NCBI GenBank assembly: GCA_009928955.1
Contig: SABN01000003.1
Location: forward strand, 1-64,000
Direction of reading: 5' to 3'
Length of the DNA: 64,000 bases
DNA from: Opitutia bacterium
GTDB lineage: Bacteria > Verrucomicrobiota > Kiritimatiellia > CAIQIC01 > Lenti-01
Part shown: positions 16,084 through 25,488 of the stretch, piece after piece
How positions within the stretch are numbered: position 1 is the stretch's first letter
Layout: every line of letters starts with the position of its first letter
Translations under genes and position numbers: made by a program
Notes under the pieces: model-generated
What the model saw: only the letters and a program-made list of their open reading frames with translations
Databases searched by the model: none
Told to the model about the DNA's origin: nothing

Positions 16084-17943
16084 ATGTGTGGCATTGCAGG
16101 ATTTGTTAGTCGAACCCCCCTTTTCGAGGAAACCCGGTTGCGGGCAATGCGCGACACCCTCGCGCACCGCGGGCCGGATGATGCGGGGCTCGCGCTCTGG
16201 GACGAGGGGGGGCGGCCGGTGGGCGAGGGCGAACCCGGCGTGGTGGGGCTGGCGCATCGGCGGCTGAGCATCATCGACCTGTCCGCGGCCGGGCATCAGC
16301 CGATGTCCAACGAAGCCGGCGACGTCTGGATCTGCTACAACGGCGAATTCTACAATTTCGGAGACTACCGCCAGGAACTCGAGCCGCGGCACGCCTTCGC
16401 CTCGCACACCGACACGGAGACGATCCTCCATCTCTTTGAGGAGCATGGACTGCCGGAGACCCTGCGGCGCATGAACGGCATGTTCGCGTTCGCGCTGTGG
16501 GATTCGCGCGCGAAGAAGCTCTTTCTGGCGCGGGACCGGCTGGGCAAGAAGCCGCTGTACTACGCGCATCTGCCGGACGGATCGTTGATCTTCGCCTCGG
16601 AGATCAAGGCGTTGCTGGCCTCCGGCAAAGTCGCCGGGAAATCTTGCGATCCGTCCGCGCTCGTTCAGTTCTGGACCTATGGCTATGCCACCGGAAGCCG
16701 CACGATCTTCCCGCAAATCCAGCGGTTGCTGCCGGGGCATTATGCCGTCTGGCAGGAGGGCCGCCTGGAAACGCATGAATATTGGGACTGTCCTTTTGGC
16801 CTCGGGGAACTCCGGAAAGAACCCCTGCCCGCGCTGGCGGATGAGCTTGAGGCGCTGCTGTGCGATGCCATTCGCCTCCGGCTGGTCTCCGACGTGCCCG
16901 TTGGCCTCTTCCTTTCCGGCGGGATCGATTCCAGCCTGATCGCGGCCCTCGCGAGCAAGGGGGTCGGGGTCGACCTGAACTCGTTCACCATCGGATTCGC
17001 CAGCCAGGCCTTCGACGAGGCTCCGCACGCGGCGGCGATCGCGCAGCACCTGGGCCTGTCCAATCGCGTCCTGCCCGTGGACGAGGATCTGCTGCCGCAG
17101 GTGGAGGCCATCGCCCGGCAGTTCGACGAGCCCTTCGGCGATTCGTCGGCGATCCCGACCTATTTCCTTTCAAAGCTGGCGCGGGCGCACGTGACGGTGG
17201 CGCTGACGGGCGACGCCGGGGACGAGCTGTTCGCCGGGTATCGCGTGTACGCGAAGGCGCTGCAACTGTGGGGGGATGCCCGGCAGCGCCGGATGTTCGA
17301 CGAGCCGCGCACCCTGCTGCGCCGGGCGATGGATGAGGTGTTCCGGCATGTCAACCGCCATCGCCTCGGCACCGTTGTCGAGATGCAAATGAGCCCCCGC
17401 CGTCTGCGGCGCGTGCTTTCCGGCAAAGTCTGGCGGGAACTGTCCGGCCGCAATCCGCATGCGGATCGCGAGAGCTGGTATCCCCGCGTGGCGGGGGCCG
17501 ATCTGTTGAGCCGGTTGCAGTATATGAACATCAAGACCTATCTCGTGGACGACATTCTGGTGAAGGTCGACCGAATGAGCATGGCCTGGGCCTTGGAATG
17601 CCGGTGTCCGTTCCTGGACCATCGCGTCGTGGAATTCGCGGCGCGGCTTCCCTACGAGGCCAAGATCGACGAACGGGGGCGGCAAAAAAACATCCTGCGC
17701 CACATCCTGCGGAAATACGTGCCCGACCGGCTGGTGGACCGGCCGAAAAGGGGGTTCGCGGTTCCCTGGGCCGAGTGGTGCCGTGGCCCTTTCGGATCGG
17801 AACTCCGGGAACGATGGAGCCGGCAGCGCAATGGCTATCATCGGCCGGAAGCGGCCGGTTTCCTGTTTCCGGCAGATCGAGACGGCGATGCGTTTCACCA
17901 GTGGCATGCGTATTGCGCCTTGCTGCATTTTGAGGCACAATGA
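16084..17943 (+). CDS. asnB: asparagine synthase (glutamine-hydrolysing) family amidotransferase
   Basis: A 619-residue AsnB-type protein, the third intact homologue in the locus. The start at 16084 gives the required Cys2 (MCGIAGF); GAAGGAGGG upstream (16068-16076) serves as ribosome binding site. Glutaminase domain: 'LAHRGPDDAG', 'RRLSIIDLSAAGHQPM', 'YNGEFYNF'. Synthetase domain: 'GLFLSGGIDSSLIAAL', 'ALTGDAGDELFAGY', 'VDDILVKVDRMSMAWALECR', 'FLDHRVVEFAARLP', as in sugar-locus AsnB enzymes. Probably amidates a uronic or other acidic sugar of the glycan, by inference; classical asparagine formation is possible. Confidence 0.92.
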   Translation: MCGIAGFVSRTPLFEETRLRAMRDTLAHRGPDDAGLALWDEGGRPVGEGEPGVVGLAHRRLSIIDLSAAGHQPMSNEAGDVWICYNGEFYNFGDYRQELEPRHAFASHTDTETILHLFEEHGLPETLRRMNGMFAFALWDSRAKKLFLARDRLGKKPLYYAHLPDGSLIFASEIKALLASGKVAGKSCDPSALVQFWTYGYATGSRTIFPQIQRLLPGHYAVWQEGRLETHEYWDCPFGLGELRKEPLPALADELEALLCDAIRLRLVSDVPVGLFLSGGIDSSLIAALASKGVGVDLNSFTIGFASQAFDEAPHAAAIAQHLGLSNRVLPVDEDLLPQVEAIARQFDEPFGDSSAIPTYFLSKLARAHVTVALTGDAGDELFAGYRVYAKALQLWGDARQRRMFDEPRTLLRRAMDEVFRHVNRHRLGTVVEMQMSPRRLRRVLSGKVWRELSGRNPHADRESWYPRVAGADLLSRLQYMNIKTYLVDDILVKVDRMSMAWALECRCPFLDHRVVEFAARLPYEAKIDERGRQKNILRHILRKYVPDRLVDRPKRGFAVPWAEWCRGPFGSELRERWSRQRNGYHRPEAAGFLFPADRDGDAFHQWHAYCALLHFEAQ

Positions 17944-18080
17944 AACCATGATTGCTGACCAAGATGTTTGCGCGTGCCGGGCAAGCGTCCGGCGAGCCCG
18001 GCGGAATGCGAGGCGTTGATGCACACGGCTGGAATGCAAGGGAACCGGGGCCTGCGGGTTCAATCTGAAGGAGCGTCATC

Positions 18081-20090
18081 ATGAATGCGACCGAGGGCCG
18101 GCATGGCTGGAGAGGCCTGAGATCCGCCGGAAGCCGGAGCGGGAGGCTGGTGGCCTCCGCGTGGATGGCATGCCTGGGCGTCTATGTCGGACTCTTGTGG
18201 TCGGGCGTGGCGTGGCGCGTCGGATTTGAAGCCCGGTATGATTCCCTGTTCCTGCCGTTCATCCTGGCCGGGATTTTCATTCTTTTCGCGAACCTTCCAC
18301 GCCGGGTCGCGTTCCTCGGCCTGACGCTGCTTTCAACGGCGCTATGCGGATTGGTTCTTTCGGGGGTTTGGCGGAGCGGCGTCTCCGACCATTCCACCGT
18401 TGCGGGATTGTATCCATTCAGCGATGCCGCCGGATATGTCCAAGGCGCCCTGCAGGTTCTGCATGGCGAAGCCCTTGATGAATTTTGCTCCCGGCGCCCG
18501 CTCTCGACCGGCATTTGGGCGGTTCTGCTCTTTCTGACCCGGGAGAACATCAAGCATGGCATGGCCGCGATGGTTTTCCTGTGCGCGCTGAGCCTGGTGC
18601 TGCCCGTGCGCGAACTGGTCAAAACCCGCGGGTGGGCCGCAGGCTATCTGCTCTTTCTCGGGTTGTTCTTGTACTACCGGAGATTCATTGGAACCACGCT
18701 GAGCGAGAATCTCGGCTTGACGCTGGGCTGCCTCGGGTTTGCGATCATCTGGCGGGCGGCGAGGACCGGCAGAAGGAACCTGGTGCCGATCGGCCTGGTC
18801 ATCCTGACCCTGGCCATGAATGCCCGGGCGGGAGCTTTCTTTGTGCTGCCCGCGCTGGCCCTCTGGGCCGGGATCGAATGGCGGGGGGAGCGGCGATTCA
18901 GCGCGAGGACTTTCGTTCAGGCCCTCGCGGCGATCGCCGCGGGGTTCGCCTTGAACTGGTGCGTGCTGAATCGCCTCGGGCAGACCGAGGGATACCAGGG
19001 CAACTTCTGCTATGTCGCGTATGGGCTTACCCATGGCGGCGACTGGACCCTTGTGAATGAACAGCATCCGGAGGTGAAGGAAATTCCGGCCATGGAGCGC
19101 TCCCACAAGATCTATTCCATGGCCTTCCGGCGCTTTCGCGAAAAACCATGGATTCTCGCGTCCAGCATCGCGGCGGCCTACAAGGATTTCCTTTTTTCCC
19201 CGATGGGGGCCTATTCCTTTGTGAACATCGCCATGAGCAGATCCATCCTGCATTCGCCGGAAGAAATTTCCTTGCAGGCGCTTCTGTCGGGAAAAAAGGT
19301 TTCTGCCATCGGGCGGGAGATGCTGCAGAATCACTGGAAGTATCTCCAGATCCTGGCGACCGCCGCCACTTTCGCGCTCCTGTCCCTTTTGGCGCTTGTG
19401 GGGATCGCGCATCTTCGCCGGGCGCGCGCGCGGGATCGGAATCTGATGATATTCGGCTGGCTGGGGATCCTGGCTTCCGTTCCATTCGCCAGGCCGACCG
19501 AGGCCGACTTGATGCGGGCCTATGCGGTGACGATGCCGCTGTTCATCGCGCTTCCCGCCACGGGGCTGGCATGGCTTGCCGCCCGGAAGGCGGGGCGCGA
19601 GCCCCCCGCCGTTCCGGATGAACCTCCGGGCAAAATGGAGGAAATGGGATTTCGCGCGCTGCTGGGCCTGGTGATCTTGGCGTTGGTGATCTCTCCAATT
19701 GCGCTGGGGCTTTGGGCCCCCTCGCGCGTGGCGGGAGGGGGGGCGGCGGACCGGCCCCGGTTGAAGATCATACCGGGTTCGGTGGTCGCGCTGGTTCCCG
19801 AAAGGCGATTCTCCGCGTGGGGATCCCAGATCGCCATCCGCGATGTCGCCCGGAATCACGGCATTCATTCGCTGGCCAATGCCGATTCCGCCGCCGAGAT
19901 CAGGGCGTTCTCGGCGGGGGATTGCCTCGCCATGTACTACGAGATGCGGAGCGCGACATATCGGTATATTTTGCTAGAGCAGGAAGAAGTGGAACGGTAT
20001 GGTTGCGGATGGTTCTCGTCAGCCATAGAGCCGTTCCTGGCCAATGGGGGAAGAACCCTGTGGCATAAGCTCGGCGCTCCGGCCGAATGA
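18081..20090 (+). CDS. polytopic membrane protein, GT-C (GT39/ArnT-like) glycosyltransferase candidate
   Basis: A 669-residue inner-membrane protein with about ten hydrophobic segments and a C-terminal soluble part. 'YPFSDAAGYVQGA' near residue 115, in the first large periplasmic loop, resembles the acidic catalytic loop of GT-C enzymes that use polyprenyl-phosphate sugars. 'KIYSMAFRRFREKPW' is like the amphipathic segment of PMT-like proteins. AAGGAG (18068-18073) precedes ATG 18081. The gene follows asnB after a 137-bp stretch where nothing was recognised. Exact family not identified; the GT-C call is based on topology and the acidic loop. Confidence 0.6.
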   Translation: MNATEGRHGWRGLRSAGSRSGRLVASAWMACLGVYVGLLWSGVAWRVGFEARYDSLFLPFILAGIFILFANLPRRVAFLGLTLLSTALCGLVLSGVWRSGVSDHSTVAGLYPFSDAAGYVQGALQVLHGEALDEFCSRRPLSTGIWAVLLFLTRENIKHGMAAMVFLCALSLVLPVRELVKTRGWAAGYLLFLGLFLYYRRFIGTTLSENLGLTLGCLGFAIIWRAARTGRRNLVPIGLVILTLAMNARAGAFFVLPALALWAGIEWRGERRFSARTFVQALAAIAAGFALNWCVLNRLGQTEGYQGNFCYVAYGLTHGGDWTLVNEQHPEVKEIPAMERSHKIYSMAFRRFREKPWILASSIAAAYKDFLFSPMGAYSFVNIAMSRSILHSPEEISLQALLSGKKVSAIGREMLQNHWKYLQILATAATFALLSLLALVGIAHLRRARARDRNLMIFGWLGILASVPFARPTEADLMRAYAVTMPLFIALPATGLAWLAARKAGREPPAVPDEPPGKMEEMGFRALLGLVILALVISPIALGLWAPSRVAGGGAADRPRLKIIPGSVVALVPERRFSAWGSQIAIRDVARNHGIHSLANADSAAEIRAFSAGDCLAMYYEMRSATYRYILLEQEEVERYGCGWFSSAIEPFLANGGRTLWHKLGAPAE

Positions 20091-20194
20091 TCTTTCATGG
20101 GTTGCCGCCGCCCTTTTCGAATATGGCGACGGGCCAGGCGCCTGCCGGTTTCCCGCGGGATGCTGGATGAGCGGAGACGGAAGAGGAGAACAGC

Positions 20195-21664
20195 GTGAAT
20201 ACGGAAGCAGCGGACATGCAGGGTCAGGGCAATGTGACGCGGGAGGTCTTTACCCGCAAGCGAAGATGCCACTGGGATGACGTGGCTCGATCGGATTCTT
20301 TCGGGCGGGCGGGCGGGAAATACTATCACCAACGGCTGAAGCAAGTATACCGCCTGCTGATTCACAAGGATCTGCGCGTGCTCGAAGTCGGCTGCGGCCG
20401 GGGAGATCTTCTGGATGCGGTGCGGCCGAGCGCGGGGGTGGGCCTCGACTTTTCCCCGGAAATGATCCGCCGGGCGCGGGAGGCCTATCCGGGACTCACG
20501 TTCATGGAGTTGGATGCCCATGCCCATTTTGACGAAGAACAGAAATTCGATGTCATCATCATCTCCGACCTGGTCGACGATCTGTGGGACGTTCAAACGG
20601 TCTTTGAGCGCGTTCGCGAACACTGTCATCCCGGCAGCCGGATTATTTTGAACTTCTACAGCCGCCTGTGGGAAATGCCGTTGAAACTGGTCCAGAAACT
20701 GGGGCTGGCCACCCCGACGCTGCCGCAGAACTGGCTGACGCTCGATGATGTCGCCGATCTGTTGTATCTGGCGGATTTCGAGGTGATCAGCAGTTGGCAG
20801 GAGATCCTGTGGCCGGTCCGGACTCCGGTCATCGACGGAATCTTCAACCGGTTTCTGGTGAAGATGTTTCCTGCCAGCCTGTTTGCCCTTACCAACATCG
20901 TGGTTGCCCGTCCGCGGCCGGTTGCCCCGCGGCCGGCCGAACGAAAGCCCTCGGTCTCCATTGTGGTGCCCGCCCGGAACGAAGCCGGGAACATCGGCCC
21001 GATCTTCGAGCGGACTCCGGTGCTTGGCGGCGGAACGGAATTGATATTCGTCGAGGGCCATTCCTCGGACAACACCTATGAGGAAATCGAGCGGCAGATC
21101 GCCGCGCATCCGCACCGACCCTCAAAAGTGTTCCGGCAGAAAGGGATCGGCAAGGCCGATGCCGTGCGGCTCGGGTTCGAGAATGCGACGGGGGACATTT
21201 TGATGATCCTGGACGCCGACATGACCGTTGCGCCTGAAGATCTCCCGAGATTCTACGATGCGATGGTCTCCGGCCAGGCCGAGTTTGCGAATGGCGTGCG
21301 CCTGGTCTATCCCATGGAGGACAAGGCCATGCGGTTCCTGAACCTCCTCGGCAACAAGTTCTTCACGTGGGCGTTCTCGCGGCTGCTGAGGCAGCCGATC
21401 AAAGATACCCTGTGCGGGACCAAGGTGCTGTGGCGGAAGGATTATGACTTGATCGTGTCAAACCGGTCGTATTTCGGTGATTTCGATCCCTTCGGAGATT
21501 ACGACCTGATATTCGGGGCCGCGAAACTGAACCTCAAAATGACGGACATCCCGATCCGGTACCGGAACCGGACCTATGGGTCGACTCAGATCCAGCGATG
21601 GAAACATGGTTGGTTGCTGCTGAAGATGGTTGCCTTTGCCGCCCGCCGGATCAAGTTTGTGTAA
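20195..21664 (+). CDS. bifunctional SAM-dependent methyltransferase / GT2 glycosyltransferase fusion
   Basis: A 489-residue two-domain protein. Residues about 40-230 form a class I methyltransferase ('VLEVGCGRGDLLDAV', 'VGLDFSPEMIRRARE', 'FDVIIISDLVDDL'). Residues about 248-489 form a GT2/DPMS-like transferase ('VSIVVPARNEAGNIGPIFE', 'FVEGHSSDNTYEEI', 'MILDADMTVAPEDLPRFY', 'DTLCGTKVLWRKDY'). The start is GTG at 20195 with AAGAGGAGAA 7 bp upstream; no better ATG gives the complete N-terminus. Fusion implies that methylation and glycosyl transfer act on the same lipid-linked or sugar substrate. It is followed 5 bp later by another methyltransferase. Confidence 0.88.
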   Translation: MNTEAADMQGQGNVTREVFTRKRRCHWDDVARSDSFGRAGGKYYHQRLKQVYRLLIHKDLRVLEVGCGRGDLLDAVRPSAGVGLDFSPEMIRRAREAYPGLTFMELDAHAHFDEEQKFDVIIISDLVDDLWDVQTVFERVREHCHPGSRIILNFYSRLWEMPLKLVQKLGLATPTLPQNWLTLDDVADLLYLADFEVISSWQEILWPVRTPVIDGIFNRFLVKMFPASLFALTNIVVARPRPVAPRPAERKPSVSIVVPARNEAGNIGPIFERTPVLGGGTELIFVEGHSSDNTYEEIERQIAAHPHRPSKVFRQKGIGKADAVRLGFENATGDILMILDADMTVAPEDLPRFYDAMVSGQAEFANGVRLVYPMEDKAMRFLNLLGNKFFTWAFSRLLRQPIKDTLCGTKVLWRKDYDLIVSNRSYFGDFDPFGDYDLIFGAAKLNLKMTDIPIRYRNRTYGSTQIQRWKHGWLLLKMVAFAARRIKFV

Positions 21665-21669
21665 CCGCA

Positions 21670-22470
21670 ATGGGGTTTCTTTTCAATCTTCTCCGGCATC
21701 CGCTCACTCAGGGGATGGATGTGGACCATCCGGACACCACCGTGCGCCGGAGATCCGTCATCCGCGGGAAACCGTTTTTATGCCGCCTGTACCGCGAGTG
21801 GTACGACCTGGTCCGGCAGGCGATTCCCGGCGGGGCCGGCGACGTGGTTGAACTGGGCTCCGGCGCCGGTTTCATGAAGGAGGTGATTCCCGGCCTGATC
21901 ACGACGGAGGTCCTTCCCCTCGAGGGCATCGATGTCCGGATCCCTTCAGAGGGAACCCTTCCGTTCGCCGACCGGTCTCTCCGCGCGATCGTCATGACGG
22001 ATGTGCTTCATCACATCGGCGATCCGCGCAAGTTTTTTCGCGAGGCGTCACGAACCGTGCGCGCGGGCGGGGCCATCGTCATGATAGAGCCCTGGGTCAC
22101 CTCCTGGTCGAAATGGGTTTACGCAAAACTGCATTCGGAGCCGTTCCGTCCCGATTCCGCGGAATGGGAGTTTCCCGACAGGGGGCCCCTCTCGGCCGCC
22201 AACGGGGCGCTCCCGTGGATCATCTTCGCGCGCGACCGGGCCCTCTTTGAGCGCGAGTTCCCTGAATGGCGGGTGGGGCGCATCAGTCCCATGATGCCGG
22301 TCGCCTATCTGCTTTCCGGCGGGGTGTCCATGCGGTCCTTGTGTCCCGGTTGGGCGTATGGGTTCTGCCGTTTTTTCGAGCGGATGCTGCAGCGGGCCGG
22401 CATTCGGGCGGCCATGTTCGCATGGATCGTCTTGGAGCGCCGGCCGGGTTCGCCGGAGGGGTCCGCCTGA
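21670..22470 (+). CDS. class I SAM-dependent methyltransferase
   Basis: A 266-residue Methyltransf_11-type enzyme. SAM loop 'VVELGSGAGFMKEVIPG' lies near residues 57-73, followed by 'LPFADRSLRAIVMTDVLHHIGDPRKFFREASRTVRAGG', the conserved post-I to motif III stretch. The C-terminal part is hydrophobic and Arg-rich and could touch the membrane. ATG 21670 is 5 bp after the MT-GT2 fusion stop, so the two are co-expressed. It likely methylates a sugar or lipid-linked intermediate. The substrate is unknown. Confidence 0.85.
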   Translation: MGFLFNLLRHPLTQGMDVDHPDTTVRRRSVIRGKPFLCRLYREWYDLVRQAIPGGAGDVVELGSGAGFMKEVIPGLITTEVLPLEGIDVRIPSEGTLPFADRSLRAIVMTDVLHHIGDPRKFFREASRTVRAGGAIVMIEPWVTSWSKWVYAKLHSEPFRPDSAEWEFPDRGPLSAANGALPWIIFARDRALFEREFPEWRVGRISPMMPVAYLLSGGVSMRSLCPGWAYGFCRFFERMLQRAGIRAAMFAWIVLERRPGSPEGSA

Positions 22471-22517
22471 AAAAGGCCGGCCTCGGCCGCCCGCTTGAAG
22501 CAAGGAGCCGGTGAATT

Positions 22518-23108
22518 ATGAATACTAAAAGGGAAAGTCCGCTGGCGCGGTTCAGGGAAAAGTATGCGGGCCGTCTGTTCCACATTTGGATGGAAGAGTA
22601 CATCGGCTGGATTCTCCGGTATCTGCCGTCGTTCGAAGGCATGCTGCTGCGGAGTGGCCTGTACCGCCTGTTGTTCAAATCGATCAAATCCTTTGCCACC
22701 ATCTATCCCGGCGTCTATTTCACGCACACGTACGGGATCAGCGTCGGCCGCCGGTTTTCCATCAACACCGGGGCCATCATCGATGGCCGGGGGGGGGTGG
22801 CCATCGGCGATGATGTCATGATCGGCCCCCATGCCGCCATCTACTCATCGGGACACGACATGTCCCAGATGGACCGGCCAATGGCGGCCTGCAATCATGT
22901 CCTCAAGCCCGTGGTGATCCATGACGACGTCTGGATCGGCGCCAACGTGAGCATCCCCGGGGGAGTGACCATCGGGCGGGGCTCCGTGGTGGCGGCGGGA
23001 GCCGTGGTCGTCAAAGATGTCGAAGCGGGCACCATCGTGGGCGGCGTGCCCGCACGCGTGATTGGTTCCCGTTCCGCAAATGCGGCATCCGCGCGGTGTC
23101 CGCGCTGA
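22518..23108 (+). CDS. acyltransferase with left-handed beta-helix (maltose/nodulation O-acetyltransferase type)
   Basis: A 196-residue hexapeptide-repeat transferase. Imperfect [LIV]-G-x4 repeats run from residue 70 to 185 ('ISVGRRFSINTGAIIDGRGGVAIGDDVMIGPHAAIYSSGHD', 'VVIHDDVWIGANVSIPGGVTIGRGSVVAAGAVVVKDVEAGTIVGGVPARVIG'). The catalytic His is in 'SSGHDM'. GGAG 11 bp upstream supports ATG 22518. Likely an acetyl-CoA-dependent O-acetyltransferase modifying a sugar of the glycan. An N-acetyltransferase of the LegH/WlbB type is less likely, as these usually carry an extra N-terminal domain. Confidence 0.9.
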   Translation: MNTKRESPLARFREKYAGRLFHIWMEEYIGWILRYLPSFEGMLLRSGLYRLLFKSIKSFATIYPGVYFTHTYGISVGRRFSINTGAIIDGRGGVAIGDDVMIGPHAAIYSSGHDMSQMDRPMAACNHVLKPVVIHDDVWIGANVSIPGGVTIGRGSVVAAGAVVVKDVEAGTIVGGVPARVIGSRSANAASARCPR

Positions 23109-23152
23109 GAGTTCACGGGTCTCCATTGTCAAAATTGCAAGAGGGTGTTCGT

Positions 23153-24418
23153 ATGCGAATCGGCATGCTCGTGTGGTCATACTGGCCCGAACCCGAAGGG
23201 GGGGCGGAGCGGCAATGCCGTTTGTTGGTGCGCGAATTGACCCGCCGCGGGCATGCCTGCGCCATCTATGCGAGTTGCGCCGAGCGGCCGGGGATGGACT
23301 CGCCGGAACCGGGCCTCGCCCCGGTTGTCGAGCGGATGGGAGTTCTGTGTCCGCTGGAAAAGAAACTGCGCCGGATTTTGCCGAAATGGGGGCGGCGGTT
23401 GGGCGGGACGCCCCCGCTTGCGCTCGGGAAAGCCGTGGAGTTTTGGCTGTTGGCTCCCATGGTATGGCTGTCCCGCCTCTCGTTCCTTGCGGCTTTATGG
23501 GTGAAGGTGCGCCGCGGGAAACCGCCTCCGGTGGATGTGCTGCATGTCCATGAATCCGGATGGTTGGCCGGCGTGGGCGTCTTCTGGGCGCGCCGGTGGA
23601 ACATACCCGTCCTGATCAAAGAAGCCACGTCGCCCGCATTGGGGCGCATCAGTTACGGAACTCCCTTGCGGCGCACTTGGGACCGCCGTCGGCGCGAGGC
23701 GGATGGCTGGGGGGCGCAAACTCCGGCGGTCCGGCGGCAATTGGAGGAGAAGGGCATTCCCGCCCGCCGCATCCATCTGATTCCAAACGGCGTGAGGATC
23801 CCTCCGTCGCGCGCCTGGCCGGATCAATCCGATTCCGTCGTGTACGTCGGGAACCTGACGCAGGGATCGGACTGGAAAGCGTTCGACGTTCTGTTCGACG
23901 CATGGATCCGGGTGGCCCAAGCCCGGCCGACCGCTCAACTGACCTTTGTTGGCGCCGGTGATCCCGCCCCTTGGATCCGAATGCTCCAGGCGGGCGGGCT
24001 GGCGCATACGGTTCGATTTGTGGGGCGCGCATATGACGCCGCGCCGCATTATGCATCCGCGGGAATATTCGTCCTTCCTTCCCGCGTGGAGGGCATGTCC
24101 AACGCCTTGTTGGAGGCGCAGAGCTGGGGGTTGGCCTGCGTGGTGTCGGACATCCCGGGCAATTGCGCCGTGGTGCGGGACGGCGTGAACGGCTTGGTCG
24201 TTCCGGTTGGCGATGCCGCGTCTTTGGCCGCCGCCATTCACCGGTTGCTGGAGGATGCCGGGCTGAGAAGGCGGCTGGGAGATCGCGCCCGCGACCAGGC
24301 GATGAAGGAATATGGCATTGACTCGGTTGCGGAAAGGTTGCTTCATATTTACGGTGAGATCCTGTCCGCGGGCGCAGGTTCCGGCTCTCCGGCTCCGGGC
24401 GCCGCTCGATCCCCTTGA
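23153..24418 (+). CDS. glycosyltransferase family 4
   Basis: A 421-residue GT4 enzyme. N-terminus 'RIGMLVWSYWPEPEGGAERQCRLL'; donor-domain blocks 'HLIPNGVRIP', 'VVYVGNLTQGSDWKAFDVLFDAW', 'FVGAGDPAPW', and the E-x7-E segment 'EGMSNALLEAQSWGLACVVS'. Start chosen at ATG 23153 behind AGAGGG; the ORF extension from 23096 overlaps the acyltransferase and adds an atypical leader. It is paralogous to the GT4 at 14728-15975, so the same or a related donor sugar may be used twice. The specificity is unknown. Confidence 0.9.
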   Translation: MRIGMLVWSYWPEPEGGAERQCRLLVRELTRRGHACAIYASCAERPGMDSPEPGLAPVVERMGVLCPLEKKLRRILPKWGRRLGGTPPLALGKAVEFWLLAPMVWLSRLSFLAALWVKVRRGKPPPVDVLHVHESGWLAGVGVFWARRWNIPVLIKEATSPALGRISYGTPLRRTWDRRRREADGWGAQTPAVRRQLEEKGIPARRIHLIPNGVRIPPSRAWPDQSDSVVYVGNLTQGSDWKAFDVLFDAWIRVAQARPTAQLTFVGAGDPAPWIRMLQAGGLAHTVRFVGRAYDAAPHYASAGIFVLPSRVEGMSNALLEAQSWGLACVVSDIPGNCAVVRDGVNGLVVPVGDAASLAAAIHRLLEDAGLRRRLGDRARDQAMKEYGIDSVAERLLHIYGEILSAGAGSGSPAPGAARSP

Positions 24419-24478
24419 TCTGGATGGATTGCAGGGGAATGCGTTGGAAAACCAGGAATCGTTGGCAAAGGTGTCGCA

Positions 24479-25477
24479 GTGGAACTCAAAGATAAAAAAG
24501 TGCTGGTCACGGGGGCGGGCGGATTCATCGGCAGCCATCTGACGGAGATGTTGCTCCAACGGGGTTGCCGCGTGCGGGCGTTGGTCCGCTATAATTCGAA
24601 AAACAGCTGGGGCTGGCTGGACGATCCGGCGCGCCGCGCAGATCCGAACCTCGAGGTTGTCGCCGGAGATATCCGCGATGCCTCCGGCGTGATGGAGACA
24701 ATGAAAGGCTGCGACGTCGTGTTCCACTTGGCGGCGCTGATCGGCATTCCTTTTTCCTACCATTCTCCGGACACCTACGTGGATACGAACATCCGGGGCA
24801 CGCTGAATGTTCTGCAGGCGGCGCGCCAGTTGAATGCGGAGCGGGTGGTCATCACCTCGACGTCGGAAGTGTATGGCACGGCCCAATACGTTCCCATCGA
24901 TGAAACCCACCCGTTCCAGGGTCAATCCCCGTACAGCGCGACGAAGATCGGCGCCGACCGCTTGGCCGAGTCGTTCCATCGTTCCTTCAACGTTCCGGTC
25001 ATCATTGCGCGGCCGTTCAACACCTATGGCCCCCGGCAATCCGCGCGGGCGATCATCCCGACGCTGATCACGCAGTTGCTTGCGGGCCGCAAGCGCATCC
25101 AGGTCGGCAGCTTGGAGCCCACGCGCGATTTCAATTTCGTCCTGGATACGGCGGCCGGGTTCATCGCGCTGGCGAGTGCCGACCGCGCCGTCGGCCAGGA
25201 AGTCAACATCGCGACCGGCGAAGAATATTCGATCCGCCAGGTGGCGGAGATGCTGATTCAGGAAATCGATCCGGAAGCCGCGCTGATCGGCGATGAAGTC
25301 CGGGTGAGGCCTGCGGCGTCGGAAGTCATGCGCCTGTGCGGGGCCAACGCCAAAATCGCTTCGCTGACCGGCTGGCGGCCGACCCACACGTTGCGGCAGG
25401 GACTGCTGGCGACCGTGGAGTGGTTCAGAAATCCGGAAAACCGAGCCGGCTACAAGTCGGACATCTACAACATATGA
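24479..25477 (+). CDS. legB: NAD-dependent 4,6-dehydratase, LegB-like
   Basis: A 332-residue extended SDR very close in pattern to LegB, the GDP-GlcNAc 4,6-dehydratase of legionaminic acid synthesis. It has the NAD motif 'VTGAGGFIGSHL', the diagnostic 'RYNSKNSWGWLD', 'AALIGIPFSYHSPDTYVDTNIRGTLNVLQAAR', 'TSTSEVYGTAQYVPI' and the catalytic 'YSATK', then 'FNTYGPRQSARAIIPT' and 'TRDFNFV'. The start is GTG 24479 with AAAGG 7 bp upstream, giving the N-terminus MELKDKKVLVTG. It is directly followed by a nucleotidyltransferase, as expected if a GDP- or other NDP-activated GlcNAc is made and then dehydrated for the nonulosonic acid block at 1-3 kb. Confidence 0.85.
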   Translation: MELKDKKVLVTGAGGFIGSHLTEMLLQRGCRVRALVRYNSKNSWGWLDDPARRADPNLEVVAGDIRDASGVMETMKGCDVVFHLAALIGIPFSYHSPDTYVDTNIRGTLNVLQAARQLNAERVVITSTSEVYGTAQYVPIDETHPFQGQSPYSATKIGADRLAESFHRSFNVPVIIARPFNTYGPRQSARAIIPTLITQLLAGRKRIQVGSLEPTRDFNFVLDTAAGFIALASADRAVGQEVNIATGEEYSIRQVAEMLIQEIDPEAALIGDEVRVRPAASEVMRLCGANAKIASLTGWRPTHTLRQGLLATVEWFRNPENRAGYKSDIYNI

Positions 25478-25488
25478 CAGGACGTATC

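Noticed and set aside
15972-16109. 45-codon ORF between GT4 and asnB
   Set aside because: Starts at an ATGA overlap but shows no recognisable features, and runs into the asnB start; probably a leader at best.
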